From NCBI GenBank assembly GCA_963169355.1, contig CAUJCR010000043.1:1-54541 (forward strand): a stretch of 54,541 nucleotides of DNA, written 5' to 3'. Made by a program: the position numbers and the translations under genes. Origin of the DNA: Bacteroidota bacterium (GTDB taxonomy: Bacteria > Bacteroidota > Bacteroidia > B-17B0 > Aurantibacillaceae). Under the pieces are notes generated by a model. It ran no database searches and had not been told where the DNA came from. It worked only from the letters and a program-made list of their open reading frames with translations. This document shows positions 25,356 through 34,583 of this stretch, piece after piece; positions within the stretch are counted from its first letter, which is position 1, and each line of letters opens with the position of its first letter.

Positions 25356-26003
25356 ATGACGAGGGCAGTTATTATTTATATATTTATTTCCTTTGGACTT
25401 AAGGTATCTTCTCAAACCTTGAAAGGGATCGTTCAGGATTACGAGACTGGAGAAAAAATTGAGTTCGCTAATATGATTCTTCAAAATATAAGCGGACAAA
25501 AATTCACTACGACTTCAAACGGAAATGGTAATTTTGTATTCAATGGAATTTCTTGCGGTACTTATTCTCTAACTGTGATATCTGTTGGTTATCAATCGAT
25601 CGAAATAGATAGTATTGAAATTCCAGCAAAACATAAAATTTTAGTAGGTCTCAAACAAAGTGAAGGCGGTTTTATATGCACAGATCCCGTAGTTTATATC
25701 TGTCAAGAGAACAATCCCAGCTACGATTACTATGTAAATAATAAAAAGACTACCAATTACACTGACAGTGCTGGACTTAAGCAGGGGCTTTGGGTTAAGT
25801 ATTATGACCGAATCAAAGACTCACTCTCGAAATTTTATCAGAATCAAACGATGGAAATGGGCTATTATAAAGATGGTAAAAAAATTGGTCGCTGGCTTTA
25901 TATAAAACCAGATGGAAAAGTAAAGCGGGTTGTAACCTATGAGATGGATAAAGTAATTCGTAAAGACAAATGCACACCTAAAAATTATCCTCAAAAGAAA
26001 TGA
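25356..26003 (+). CDS. Exported carboxypeptidase-regulatory-like domain protein with MORN-like C-terminus (cargo unit 5)
   Basis: A 215-residue secreted or envelope protein. A signal peptide (ending near KVSSQ, residue 20) is followed by a CarboxypepD_reg-like beta-sandwich (LKGIVQDYETGEKIEFANM, FVFNGISCGTYSLTV, residues about 22-92). The second half has a MORN/YwqK-like pattern (GLKQGLWVKYY, MGYYKDGKKIGRWLYIKPDGK). It is the last cargo unit, between A4+B4 and the terminal half A5. The function is unknown; similar small proteins are common in Bacteroidota. Confidence 0.75.
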   Translation: MTRAVIIYIFISFGLKVSSQTLKGIVQDYETGEKIEFANMILQNISGQKFTTTSNGNGNFVFNGISCGTYSLTVISVGYQSIEIDSIEIPAKHKILVGLKQSEGGFICTDPVVYICQENNPSYDYYVNNKKTTNYTDSAGLKQGLWVKYYDRIKDSLSKFYQNQTMEMGYYKDGKKIGRWLYIKPDGKVKRVVTYEMDKVIRKDKCTPKNYPQKK

Positions 26004-26060
26004 CAATGATAATTGTGCAGGCAGGAGCCTATTAAGTACATATAATTACTATTACATAGA

Positions 26061-26130
26061 CATTAAACGAAGCTCTGCTTCGATTTAATCCTGTGCCTGT
26101 CTGCCTTTGGCAGGTTGAATGAAGCTTCTG
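26061..26130. repeat. Cassette repeat, half A alone (A5), right border of the array
   Basis: About 65 bases ending GGCAGGTTGAATGAAG. In this copy the first inverted repeat is extended: ATTAAACGAAGC, TCT, GCTTCGATTTAAT pairs over about 12 bp with one bulge. No half B follows; the tatA promoter begins 29 bases later. Array border to border is thus B1 at the left and A5 at the right. Confidence 0.88.
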
Positions 26131-26158
26131 GAGTTCAGTTCCAAAAAAAACAGAGTAC

Positions 26159-26189
26159 CTTGCCAATCGAAGGAAAATTATTATATTTG
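26159..26189 (+). promoter_or_regulatory. tatA promoter
   Basis: CTTG (26159-26162), 19 bases, TATATTTG (26182-26189). Transcription would begin near 26196. This decides the tatA start at 26209 rather than an earlier in-frame codon at 26119. Confidence 0.65.
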
Positions 26190-26208
26190 TTACCTAAAAT
26201 TTACAGCA

Positions 26209-26397
26209 ATGACACAAGCAATTATATTAGGCTTATTAGGCGGACTTGGTGCTCCTGAAATCATCATTATTTTAGTGATTATTCTTTTATTATTTGGAGG
26301 TAAAAAAATTCCTGAGTTAATGAAAGGATTAGGACGTGGCGTTAAGGAATTTAAAGATGCTTCTAAGGGCGAAGGCACTACCGAAGAAAATAAATAA
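26209..26397 (+). CDS. tatA: Sec-independent protein translocase subunit TatA
   Basis: Pore-forming subunit of the twin-arginine export system. From the ATG at 26209 it has 62 residues: a short N-terminus with one hydrophobic helix ([16 protein letters not shown]), then the amphipathic helix [20 protein letters not shown] and an acidic tail, exactly the TatA/E layout. No tatB or tatC is adjacent, as is common in Bacteroidota. It is the first core gene right of the cassette array and is followed by a terminator and gatA. Confidence 0.93.
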   Translation: MTQAIILGLLGGLGAPEIIIILVIILLLFGGKKIPELMKGLGRGVKEFKDASKGEGTTEENK

Positions 26398-26422
26398 TAG
26401 TAGATACATTATTAAACTTAAG

Positions 26423-26453
26423 AGCGTCTTTCATTAAAAGATTGACGCTTTTA
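26423..26453 (+). terminator. Probable terminator after tatA
   Basis: AGCGTC (26423-26428) and GACGCT (26444-26449) pair across about 15 bases and lead into TTTTATTATTT. Moderate strength; it lies between tatA and gatA. Confidence 0.5.
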
Positions 26454-26470
26454 TTATTTGAAAATTAACC

Positions 26471-27883
26471 GTGTACACATTTACAAGCATTCAACAATTA
26501 CAAGCTGATTTAGCCTCTCAAAAGGTAACTTGCCTGCAATTATTGGAAGAATCTATCCAACGTATTGAACAACTAAAACACTTAAATGCGTTTTTAGAGG
26601 TGTTTCAAGAATCGGCCAAGGTGCAAGCCCAATTAGTAGATGAAAAATTAAAAGCTAAAACCGCTGGTAAATTAGCAGGTGTTATTATTGGTATTAAGGA
26701 TAACATTTGCTACAAAGGGCATAAAGTATCTTGTTCATCTAAAATACTAGAAGGATTTGAATCTTTGTTTTCAGCTACTGTTATCGAGCGTTTATTAGCC
26801 GAAGATGCAATTATTATCGGTCGTTTAAATTGCGATGAGTTTGCGATGGGCAGCAGTAACGAAAACTCAGCATTTGGTGCGGTGTTAAATCCACTCAACG
26901 AAAAAACTGTACCGGGCGGTTCTTCGGGCGGTTCGGCAGCAGCAGTAGCAGCTCAGTTATGCCACGTTGCATTAGGTTCCGATACAGGTGGTTCTATTCG
27001 TCAGCCTGCATCTTTTACCGGAACGGTGGGATTAAAGCCTACTTACGGTAGAGTATCTCGTTGGGGATTAATAGCTTACGCATCTTCATTTGATCAAATA
27101 GGCCCAATAACTAAAACGGTAGAAGACGCTGCCTTGTTGCTACAAATAATGGCTGGTAGCGATGAGTATGATACAACTGCTTCGCAAAAAAATGTGGGTA
27201 ATTATGTTGAAGCTCTTAAACAAAATAAAACATATAAAATAGCTTATCTTAAAGAGTGTGTAGAGTCGGAAGGATTAGATGCAGAGGTAAAAAAACAAAC
27301 ACTCTTAGCCTTAGATAAACTCAAACAGCAAGGACACACCGTTGAGCCTGTTGATTTTCCTTACTTAGATTATTTAGTGCCTACTTATTATGTACTGACT
27401 ACTGCCGAGGCTTCTTCTAACTTATCACGTTTTGACGGCGTACATTATGGTTACAGAAGCCCTCATGCAACTGATTTAGAGAGTACCTACAAAAAATCTC
27501 GTAGCGAAGGTTTTGGTAAAGAAGTAAAACGCCGCATTATGCTTGGAACATTTGTGCTTAGTGCAGGTTATTACGACGCTTATTATGCCAAAGCACAACG
27601 TGTAAGAAATAAAATTCGACAAAAAACACGCGATGTCTTGTCGCAATACGATTTTATTGTAACGCCATCTACACCAGGTACAGCCTTTGAGTTTGGTAAA
27701 AATAGTAAAGACCCAATTAAAATGTACCTCGAAGATATTTTTACTGTTCAGGCTAATATTGTGGGATGTCCAGCTATTTCGGTTCCAAATGGTAAACATA
27801 GCAATGGATTACCAATTGGCTTACAAATAATGGGTAGAGATTTTGAAGAAGACAAATTGTTGAACTTAGCACAAATGATATAA
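26471..27883 (+). CDS. gatA: Glutamyl-tRNA(Gln) amidotransferase subunit A
   Basis: Glutaminase subunit of the GatCAB complex that converts Glu-tRNA-Gln to Gln-tRNA-Gln. The 470 residues show the complete amidase-signature triad: K76 (IKDNI), cis-serine S151 (PGGSSGGSAA) and nucleophile S175 (DTGGSIRQPA). Length is normal. The start is GTG at 26471. gatB and gatC are not adjacent. The gene body uses codons like the other core genes. Confidence 0.96.
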   Translation: MYTFTSIQQLQADLASQKVTCLQLLEESIQRIEQLKHLNAFLEVFQESAKVQAQLVDEKLKAKTAGKLAGVIIGIKDNICYKGHKVSCSSKILEGFESLFSATVIERLLAEDAIIIGRLNCDEFAMGSSNENSAFGAVLNPLNEKTVPGGSSGGSAAAVAAQLCHVALGSDTGGSIRQPASFTGTVGLKPTYGRVSRWGLIAYASSFDQIGPITKTVEDAALLLQIMAGSDEYDTTASQKNVGNYVEALKQNKTYKIAYLKECVESEGLDAEVKKQTLLALDKLKQQGHTVEPVDFPYLDYLVPTYYVLTTAEASSNLSRFDGVHYGYRSPHATDLESTYKKSRSEGFGKEVKRRIMLGTFVLSAGYYDAYYAKAQRVRNKIRQKTRDVLSQYDFIVTPSTPGTAFEFGKNSKDPIKMYLEDIFTVQANIVGCPAISVPNGKHSNGLPIGLQIMGRDFEEDKLLNLAQMI

Positions 27884-27954
27884 GATTAAACCAAAATATG
27901 ATATGAATCAGGTTTATCTTTAAACAATAAAAGACAAAATTATCTTTTATTATG

Positions 27955-27962
27955 TAACTTTG
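27955..27962 (+). promoter_or_regulatory. -7 element upstream of mrp
   Basis: TAACTTTG matches TAnnTTTG and lies 16 bases before the mrp ATG. No convincing -33 TTTG is present at the expected distance. Confidence 0.4.
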
Positions 27963-27978
27963 TAAAAAAAATATTAAA

Positions 27979-29076
27979 ATGGCAATAACTGTAAATAATG
28001 TAATAGAAGCCCTAAAACATGTAGATGATCCAGATTTTAAAAAGGATTTAATATCGCTAGGGATGGTGCAAGATATATTTGTAGATGGAAATAAAATTTC
28101 GTTTACAGTGGTACTTACTACACCAGCTTGCCCTATGAAAGATAAAATATATAACGACTGTGTAGAGGCAATTAAAAAATATGTGTCTAAAGATGCAGAG
28201 TTAGATATTAAAATGACGGCCAAAGTAACCACTACTCAAAACAAAAACGATATTGAAACCTTAGCTCAGGTTAAAAATATTATTGCTGTTGCCTCAGGAA
28301 AAGGTGGTGTAGGAAAATCAACTGTATCGGCAAACTTGGCGGTTGCCTTAGCTATGCAAGGTGCAAAGGTTGGGTTGGTAGATGCCGATATTTATGGCCC
28401 TTCGCAAACAATAATGTTTGATGTGCAAAATGAAATGCCAAGCAAGGGGCAGTTAAATGGCAAGCATAAAATGAATCCTGTAGAAAACTACGGGGTTAAG
28501 TTAAACTCTATTGGTTTTATGGCTGGCCCCGATCAAGCAGTAGCCTTGCGTGGACCAATGGCATCTAAAGCATTAACTCAATTATTTACCGATACAGCTT
28601 GGGGCGAGTTAGATTATTTAATTGTTGATTTACCTCCTGGCACAGGCGATATTCAAATTACCTTATGTAGTTCAATTCCTTTAACGGCAGCCGTTATGGT
28701 AAGCACACCACAGCCAGTGGCTTTATCAGATGCTCGAAAAGGAATTGCTTTATTTAAGTTACCTGCTTTAAATGTACCTATATTGGGTATTGTAGAAAAC
28801 ATGGCTTATTTTACTCCCGAAGAATTACCAAACAATAAGTATTATATTTTTGGTAGAGATGGAGCAAAAAATTTGGCTGAGAATATTAATATTCCATTTT
28901 TGGGTCAAGTGCCAATTGTGCAAAGTATTCGCGAGTCGGGTGATACTGGTCGTCCTACGGTGCTTCAAGAAACAACACCACAAGCTTTGGCATTTAGAGA
29001 AATTGCTCAAAATGTAGCACAACAAGTGGCAATTTTAAATGCCAACAAGGCGGCGAATAAAGCAGTTACAGCTTAA
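27979..29076 (+). CDS. mrp: Mrp/ApbC-family iron-sulfur carrier ATPase
   Basis: P-loop ATPase that carries and delivers Fe-S clusters. Residues 1-85 form a MIP18/DUF59 domain with TPACPMKD, and the deviant Walker A is ASGKGGVGKST (105-115) followed by VDADIYGPSQ. At 365 residues the length is normal. The CxxC motif that many Mrp/Ind1 proteins use to hold the bridging cluster is absent: the equivalent region reads NMAYFTPEELPNNKYY. The only nearby cysteine of interest is in TPACPMKD. Likely a Bacteroidota variant; cluster binding by other residues is open. Confidence 0.9.
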   Translation: MAITVNNVIEALKHVDDPDFKKDLISLGMVQDIFVDGNKISFTVVLTTPACPMKDKIYNDCVEAIKKYVSKDAELDIKMTAKVTTTQNKNDIETLAQVKNIIAVASGKGGVGKSTVSANLAVALAMQGAKVGLVDADIYGPSQTIMFDVQNEMPSKGQLNGKHKMNPVENYGVKLNSIGFMAGPDQAVALRGPMASKALTQLFTDTAWGELDYLIVDLPPGTGDIQITLCSSIPLTAAVMVSTPQPVALSDARKGIALFKLPALNVPILGIVENMAYFTPEELPNNKYYIFGRDGAKNLAENINIPFLGQVPIVQSIRESGDTGRPTVLQETTPQALAFREIAQNVAQQVAILNANKAANKAVTA

Positions 29077-29178
29077 ACAAATCACAGCATCATGTCTGTA
29101 AAAAATGTGTTAATATTCACATATTTTATGGGAGTTTCACATTAAATTTATTTACCTTAGTCATATATTAAATTTTGT

Positions 29179-32133
29179 ATGACAAGTAAATCTATCATTA
29201 TTACTGGAGCATTATTAGTATGCCAATTTACATCATTCTCCCAAAAAAAATCAACTAGTAAAGAAGTATTAAAGGCAGGTTCGCCAGTTCCTTCAATCAA
29301 CTTTGAGTATGCCTTAAATGATCCATACAAAGCAAGAATTTACACCTTAAAAAATGGCCTTAAGGTTTATATGACGGTGTATAAAGATGCGCCGCGCATT
29401 CAAACATATATAGCTGTAAAAGCAGGGAGTAAAAATGATCCCTCAACTGCTACTGGATTAGCACACTATTTAGAGCACATGGTGTTTAAAGGCACTGATA
29501 AATACGGCACCAAAGATTTTGCTAAAGAATCGGTTGAAATAGCAAAGATTGAAAATCTTTACGAAGTTTATAGAGCCACCCACAACGAAGCACAACGCAA
29601 AAAGATATATCACCAAATAGATAGTATCTCTGGGGTAGCGGCTAAATATGCTATTGCCAACGAATACGATAAAATGTTAGCAGGTATTGGAGGACAAGGA
29701 ACAAATGCCTTTACTTCGTTCGACCAAACAGTATATGTAAATGATATTCCATCAAACCAATTAGAAAACTGGTTGAAGATAGAAGCAGAGCGCTTTAGAA
29801 AACCTGTTTTAAGGTTATTTCATACAGAGTTGGAGGCAGTGTATGAAGAAAAAAACAGAGGTTTAGATGATGACATGAATAAATCATGGGAAGCATTATT
29901 TGAAGGATTGTTTCAAAAACATACTTATGGTACACAAACCACCATTGGGACAATTGACCATCTAAAAAACCCTTCGATGAAAGAGATTATGAAGTATTAC
30001 AATGCTAATTATGTTCCAAATAATATGGCAATTTGTATGAGTGGTGATTTTAATCCAGATGAAACCATAAAACTAATTGATAAATATTTTGGATCGATGG
30101 TATCAAAACCAATCACTCCATTTACCTACGAAAAAGAAGCTCCAATTACTCAAAAAGTTGTGAAAGAAGTGATAGGACCAGATGCCGCAAATTTAGGAAT
30201 GGCGTGGCGTTTTGATGGTTGTAATAGTAAAGATGCTGATATGATTACATTAATCAGTAAAATTTTATATAATGGTAGAGCAGGGTTATTTGATTTAAAT
30301 TTAAATCAACAACAGCGGGTATTATCTAGCAACAGTTTTTCATATCTTTTAAAAGATTACTCAACACATATTATTGTTGCAAGCCCCAAAGAAGGACAAA
30401 CTTTAGAACAAGTTGAGAAAATTTTATATGAGCAAATTGAAAAATTAAAGAAAGGCGAATTTCCTGATTGGTTGTTAAATGCTGTGATAACAGATATGAA
30501 GCTTCAAAAAACAAAAGAACTTGAAAATAATCAAGCTCGTGCTATGGCTTTTGTAGATGCATTTACCAATGATGTAAAATGGCAACATGCCATCAATTTA
30601 ATAGAACGACTTTCTAAAATTACGAAACAAGATGTTATAGACTTTGTGAAGGCGAATTATCACGATAACAATTATGTGATTGTATATAAAAAAGAAGGGG
30701 TAGATACAAGTGTTCAGAAAGTAGAGAAACCACAAATTACACCAGTTGAAGTAAACAGAGAAGACCAATCTCCTTTTGTAAAGTCAATCTTGGAAGCAAA
30801 TACACCTGCTATTCAACCTGTGTTTATTGATTATGAAAAGGATATTACAAAAACAACTTTAGAAAACAATATCCCACTTTTATATAATCAAAACACCGAA
30901 AATCAATTATTTGAACTCGACTTATCATTTGAGTTAGGTTCTAATAACAGTAAGTTATTACCTATTGCTATGGAATATATTCCATTTTTAGGTACAGATA
31001 AATTAACTCCAACTGAAGTACAACAAGAGTTTTATAAGTTAGGTTGCTCGTTTGAAGTGTTTAGCTCAGAAAATGAAGTGGGGGTTAATTTAACAGGATT
31101 AAACGAAAATTTTGAAAATGCCTTAAAGCTAGTAGAAAGCATATTAAATAATCCTCAAGTAGATTCAATAACATTAGAGAACTTAGTTTCAGATATTTTA
31201 AAGAAACGAACTGATGCCAAACAGGATAAACGAATTATCTTACAAAAGATGATGGTAAATTATGCTAAGTATGGCGCTGTAAATCCAGCAACCTATGCTT
31301 ATAGCGAAGATGAATTGAAAAAAATTACACCTAAACAAGTAAGCGATTTTATTAAGTTTCTATTTAACTTTCAGTTTAAAGCCTTGTATTATGGGCCAAA
31401 ACTAATGGCAGATGTAAAAGAAATATTAAACACTTTACATGTAGCACCTACTACTGGATTAATGCCTCCAATTATGCCTTATAAATTTGAGGTTAAACCA
31501 TTTAAAGATACGGTGTATGTTGTGGATTTTGACATGAAACAAGCCGAAATTGTCATACTTACACAAGGCGAAGCATACAATGAACAACTCACACCAATTA
31601 TTAGAATGTATAATGAATATTTTGGCGGGGGCATGAGTTCTATTGTGTTTCAAGATTTAAGAGAATCAAAAGCGTTAGCATACTCTTGTTATTCAACCTA
31701 TCGTCCTCCAGTTACTCCTAAAGAGTTATATTATAATTTCTCATATATTGGTTCACAAGCTGATAAATTACCAGAAGCCATGTCGGGTATGATGAACTTA
31801 TTAAATAACATTCCAAAATCAGACATTGGTTTTTCAACTGCTAAAGAGTTGGTGCTACAAGAAATAAAAACACAACGAATTAGTAAGGCAGATATTTTAT
31901 TTGATTATTTAAAGGCTACCCGTTTTGGATTAAAAACAGATATTAGAAAAGAAATTTATACCAAATTACCTTCAATAACTTATGAAGATGTCAAGAAGTT
32001 TCAGGAAGAAAAAATTAAAAATAAGCCTGCTTCGTTTTTAATTCTAGGAAAAAAAGAATTATTAGATATTAAAACACTCGAAAAGTATGGCCCTGTTAAA
32101 TTCCTTACTTTAAAAGATGTATTTGGTTACTAA
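29179..32133 (+). CDS. M16-family zinc metallopeptidase, two-domain, exported
   Basis: A 984-residue insulinase-type protease with a signal peptide (about residues 1-21, ending FSFSQ-like). The inverted zinc motif HYLEH is at residues 96-100, and the downstream ELEAVYEEKNRG supplies the third ligand. A second M16 half (about 560-984) lacks the zinc motif, as in other two-domain M16 proteins, and contributes the R/Y substrate-binding region. Likely periplasmic and acting on peptides. It stands with mrp upstream and the aspartokinase 15 bases downstream. Confidence 0.92.
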   Translation: MTSKSIIITGALLVCQFTSFSQKKSTSKEVLKAGSPVPSINFEYALNDPYKARIYTLKNGLKVYMTVYKDAPRIQTYIAVKAGSKNDPSTATGLAHYLEHMVFKGTDKYGTKDFAKESVEIAKIENLYEVYRATHNEAQRKKIYHQIDSISGVAAKYAIANEYDKMLAGIGGQGTNAFTSFDQTVYVNDIPSNQLENWLKIEAERFRKPVLRLFHTELEAVYEEKNRGLDDDMNKSWEALFEGLFQKHTYGTQTTIGTIDHLKNPSMKEIMKYYNANYVPNNMAICMSGDFNPDETIKLIDKYFGSMVSKPITPFTYEKEAPITQKVVKEVIGPDAANLGMAWRFDGCNSKDADMITLISKILYNGRAGLFDLNLNQQQRVLSSNSFSYLLKDYSTHIIVASPKEGQTLEQVEKILYEQIEKLKKGEFPDWLLNAVITDMKLQKTKELENNQARAMAFVDAFTNDVKWQHAINLIERLSKITKQDVIDFVKANYHDNNYVIVYKKEGVDTSVQKVEKPQITPVEVNREDQSPFVKSILEANTPAIQPVFIDYEKDITKTTLENNIPLLYNQNTENQLFELDLSFELGSNNSKLLPIAMEYIPFLGTDKLTPTEVQQEFYKLGCSFEVFSSENEVGVNLTGLNENFENALKLVESILNNPQVDSITLENLVSDILKKRTDAKQDKRIILQKMMVNYAKYGAVNPATYAYSEDELKKITPKQVSDFIKFLFNFQFKALYYGPKLMADVKEILNTLHVAPTTGLMPPIMPYKFEVKPFKDTVYVVDFDMKQAEIVILTQGEAYNEQLTPIIRMYNEYFGGGMSSIVFQDLRESKALAYSCYSTYRPPVTPKELYYNFSYIGSQADKLPEAMSGMMNLLNNIPKSDIGFSTAKELVLQEIKTQRISKADILFDYLKATRFGLKTDIRKEIYTKLPSITYEDVKKFQEEKIKNKPASFLILGKKELLDIKTLEKYGPVKFLTLKDVFGY

Positions 32134-32148
32134 ATATATGCATGAAAT

Positions 32149-33420
32149 ATGTTACAAGTTTTTAAGTTTGGTGGAGCCTCAGTAAAAGATGCTAGTAGTG
32201 TTAAAAATGTAGCGAGTATTCTTAAAAAATATAAGCAAACACCATTATGTGTCGTTGTTTCGGCAATGGGAAAAACAACCAATGCCTTAGAAAGATTAGT
32301 AAACGCTTATATTCACAAAACCGAAAATGCCGAACAGATACTAGAAGAGATTAAATCTTTTCACTTTGATATTTGTAAAGAATTATTTGAAACTGAAACC
32401 CATGCCGTATTTACTGAATTAGAAAACACTTTTCTCGAAATTCATTGGGCTATTGAAGATGAACCAAGTTCTAATTACGATTTTGAGTACGACCAAATTG
32501 TGGGAATAGGGGAGTTGCTTTCTACTAAAATTGTATCGGCTTATTTAACTGAAACTGGAATTAAAAATTTATGGATAGATGCCCGAGGTATTATTCAAAC
32601 AGATAATACATACCGTGAAGGTAAAGTGGACTTTGAGCTCACACAAACTTTAGTTACGAAAGAAGTTTTACCAAAATTTTCTGAGTTCGACATTATTATT
32701 ACACAAGGCTTTATTGGCGGAACTTCGGAGAATTTTATGACTACACTTGGGCGAGAAGGTTCAGATTATACGGCCTCTATTTTAGCCTATTGCTTAAATG
32801 CTTCGCAGGTAACAATATGGAAAGATGTACCAGGTGTATTAAATGCTGACCCAAAGTGGTTTAGCCGTACTAAAAAAATTGATGAATTAACCTATCACGA
32901 TGCTATTGAGTTAACCTATTATGGAGCCACAATCATCCATCATAAAACGATTAAGCCACTTCAAAATAAAAATATTGCTTTGCATGTTAAATCGTTTATA
33001 AATCCTGACGAAAAAGGAACTATAATTCAAGATAACGATAAACGCTTAAATTTTCCAACCTATATATTTAAAGTAAATCAAGTACTTATTTCTATTCAGC
33101 CGAAAGATTTTTCGTTTATTGCAGAGGGTAATTTAAGTGAGATATTTGATGCTTTTTCTAAATGTGGAGTAAAAATAAATTTAATGCAATTATCGGCCAT
33201 TAGTTTTTCGGTATGTTGCGATTATAATGCTGATAAAATCAATCATTTAGTACTAACACTCCAAAACCAGTATAAAGTGTTGTATAATACAGATGTAGAG
33301 TTAATGACCATAAGATATTATACACAAGAAACCATAGATGCTTTAACAACTCGCAAGATTATCCTACTAGAACAAAAAAGCCGATATACTGTTCAAATGG
33401 TTATGAAAAATGAGTTATAA
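32149..33420 (+). CDS. lysC: Aspartate kinase (monofunctional)
   Basis: First step of the lysine, threonine and methionine pathway: aspartate to aspartyl-phosphate. The 423-residue protein starts with the kinase signature FKFGGASVKDASSV (4-17). It has the substrate region TTLGREGSDYTASILAY (about 200-216) and WKDVPGVLNADPKW. A short C-terminal ACT-type regulatory region follows, without a fused homoserine dehydrogenase. Allosteric control cannot be read. Its end overlaps corA by 11 bases, so the two are translationally linked although functionally unrelated. Confidence 0.92.
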   Translation: MLQVFKFGGASVKDASSVKNVASILKKYKQTPLCVVVSAMGKTTNALERLVNAYIHKTENAEQILEEIKSFHFDICKELFETETHAVFTELENTFLEIHWAIEDEPSSNYDFEYDQIVGIGELLSTKIVSAYLTETGIKNLWIDARGIIQTDNTYREGKVDFELTQTLVTKEVLPKFSEFDIIITQGFIGGTSENFMTTLGREGSDYTASILAYCLNASQVTIWKDVPGVLNADPKWFSRTKKIDELTYHDAIELTYYGATIIHHKTIKPLQNKNIALHVKSFINPDEKGTIIQDNDKRLNFPTYIFKVNQVLISIQPKDFSFIAEGNLSEIFDAFSKCGVKINLMQLSAISFSVCCDYNADKINHLVLTLQNQYKVLYNTDVELMTIRYYTQETIDALTTRKIILLEQKSRYTVQMVMKNEL

Positions 33421-34474
33421 AAGAAATAAATCTAAAAAGAAAAAAGCATTTGTTCCTCCTGGAACGGTGATGTATAGCGGTGTAGAGAGAACAGACCGCG
33501 TGAAAATTTCATTAGTAGAATATAATGAAACAGATTTTTTTGAACTCGAAAGTTTTGACTTATCCGACTGCCTATCGCATGTGAAACCAAATATGGTGAA
33601 ATGGATAAATGTAGAAGGATTACACAGCACTGATTTGATTGAAAAAATTGGGAAGCTTTATCACATCCATCCACTTACACTCGAAGACGTTGCTCATGTA
33701 GAGCAACGCCCAAAATTTGAAGAATATGAGCATTACGTGGTATCCATCATGAAAATGATTAGTTACACCACGCAAGTAAATGCCGAACAGTTAGCAGTTA
33801 TACTTTGTGATAATCAAACAGTAATTACTTTTCAAGAACCATCAAATGGCGATGCCTTTGATATTATTAGAACTCGGTTAAGATTAAACAAAGGTAAAAT
33901 TAGAAAATTAGGGGCAGATTATTTAGCTTATTCCTTAATGGATGCGGTTGTTGACGCTTATTTTTCGGTAATAGAGAAAATAGGGGATAAAATTGAAGAA
34001 ATTGAAGAAGGTATAATTACAAACTCTGATGAAAAATTGTTATTAGAATTATATCACCTAAAACGCGAAATGATTTTCTTAAGAAAACAAGTTTGGCCAA
34101 TGCGTGATATGATTAATAATATGATTCGATCTGAAACGGTGCTTATTAATCAGTCGAGTGATTTGTATTTAAGAGATTTAAGCGACCACGTTACACGCAT
34201 TATTGATACGGTTGAAACTTACCGCGATTTATTATCGGGTATTATGGATATTTATTTAAGTACCAATGCCAACAAGATGAATGAAGTAATGAAGGTTTTA
34301 ACCATGATGTCAACAATATTTATTCCAATTACTTTTATTGTAGGAGTGTATGGGATGAATTTTGATAACATGCCCGAATTACGAACCCAAAATGGCTATT
34401 ACTACACTTGGGGAGTTATGATATTAATGGTATTGGGTTTATTATTTTATTTCAAAAAGAAAAAATGGCTTTAA
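33410..34474 (+). CDS. corA: CorA-family magnesium/cobalt transporter
   Basis: Inner-membrane Mg2+/Co2+ channel. The 354 residues consist of a long cytoplasmic N-domain with the stalk helix, then two transmembrane helices at the end. The signature GMN is in FIVGVYGMNFDNMPE (315-317), between the two helices. The last residues KKKKWL are cytoplasmic, as usual. ATG lies inside the end of lysC. Confidence 0.95.
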   Translation: MSYKRNKSKKKKAFVPPGTVMYSGVERTDRVKISLVEYNETDFFELESFDLSDCLSHVKPNMVKWINVEGLHSTDLIEKIGKLYHIHPLTLEDVAHVEQRPKFEEYEHYVVSIMKMISYTTQVNAEQLAVILCDNQTVITFQEPSNGDAFDIIRTRLRLNKGKIRKLGADYLAYSLMDAVVDAYFSVIEKIGDKIEEIEEGIITNSDEKLLLELYHLKREMIFLRKQVWPMRDMINNMIRSETVLINQSSDLYLRDLSDHVTRIIDTVETYRDLLSGIMDIYLSTNANKMNEVMKVLTMMSTIFIPITFIVGVYGMNFDNMPELRTQNGYYYTWGVMILMVLGLLFYFKKKKWL

Positions 34475-34583
34475 ATTAATATACGTTTCCTAGGTGTATT
34501 AAACATTACATTGTGGAAACATAATACTTTTTACATTTTAATTACTCTTATTGTCATTGTAATTTTGAGTGGATACATTCAAA

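Noticed and set aside
21166..26130. CRISPR array
   Set aside because: The repeated units are 65-190 bases long, spaced by whole genes, imperfect in sequence, and no cas gene is present.
21166..26130. A firm call of integron attC sites
   Set aside because: The units are longer than typical attC sites and their outer boxes fit RYYYAAC/GTTRRRY only partly; I keep this as a hypothesis and not as a feature.
26119..26208. Upstream extension of tatA to an in-frame ATG at 26119
   Set aside because: The extension lies in half A5 and upstream of a consensus promoter (26159-26189); TatA proteins begin just before the single hydrophobic helix.
27774..28232. Reverse-strand open frame of 152 codons over the gatA end and mrp start
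   Set aside because: Lies opposite two well-supported genes and lacks motifs; a composition shadow.
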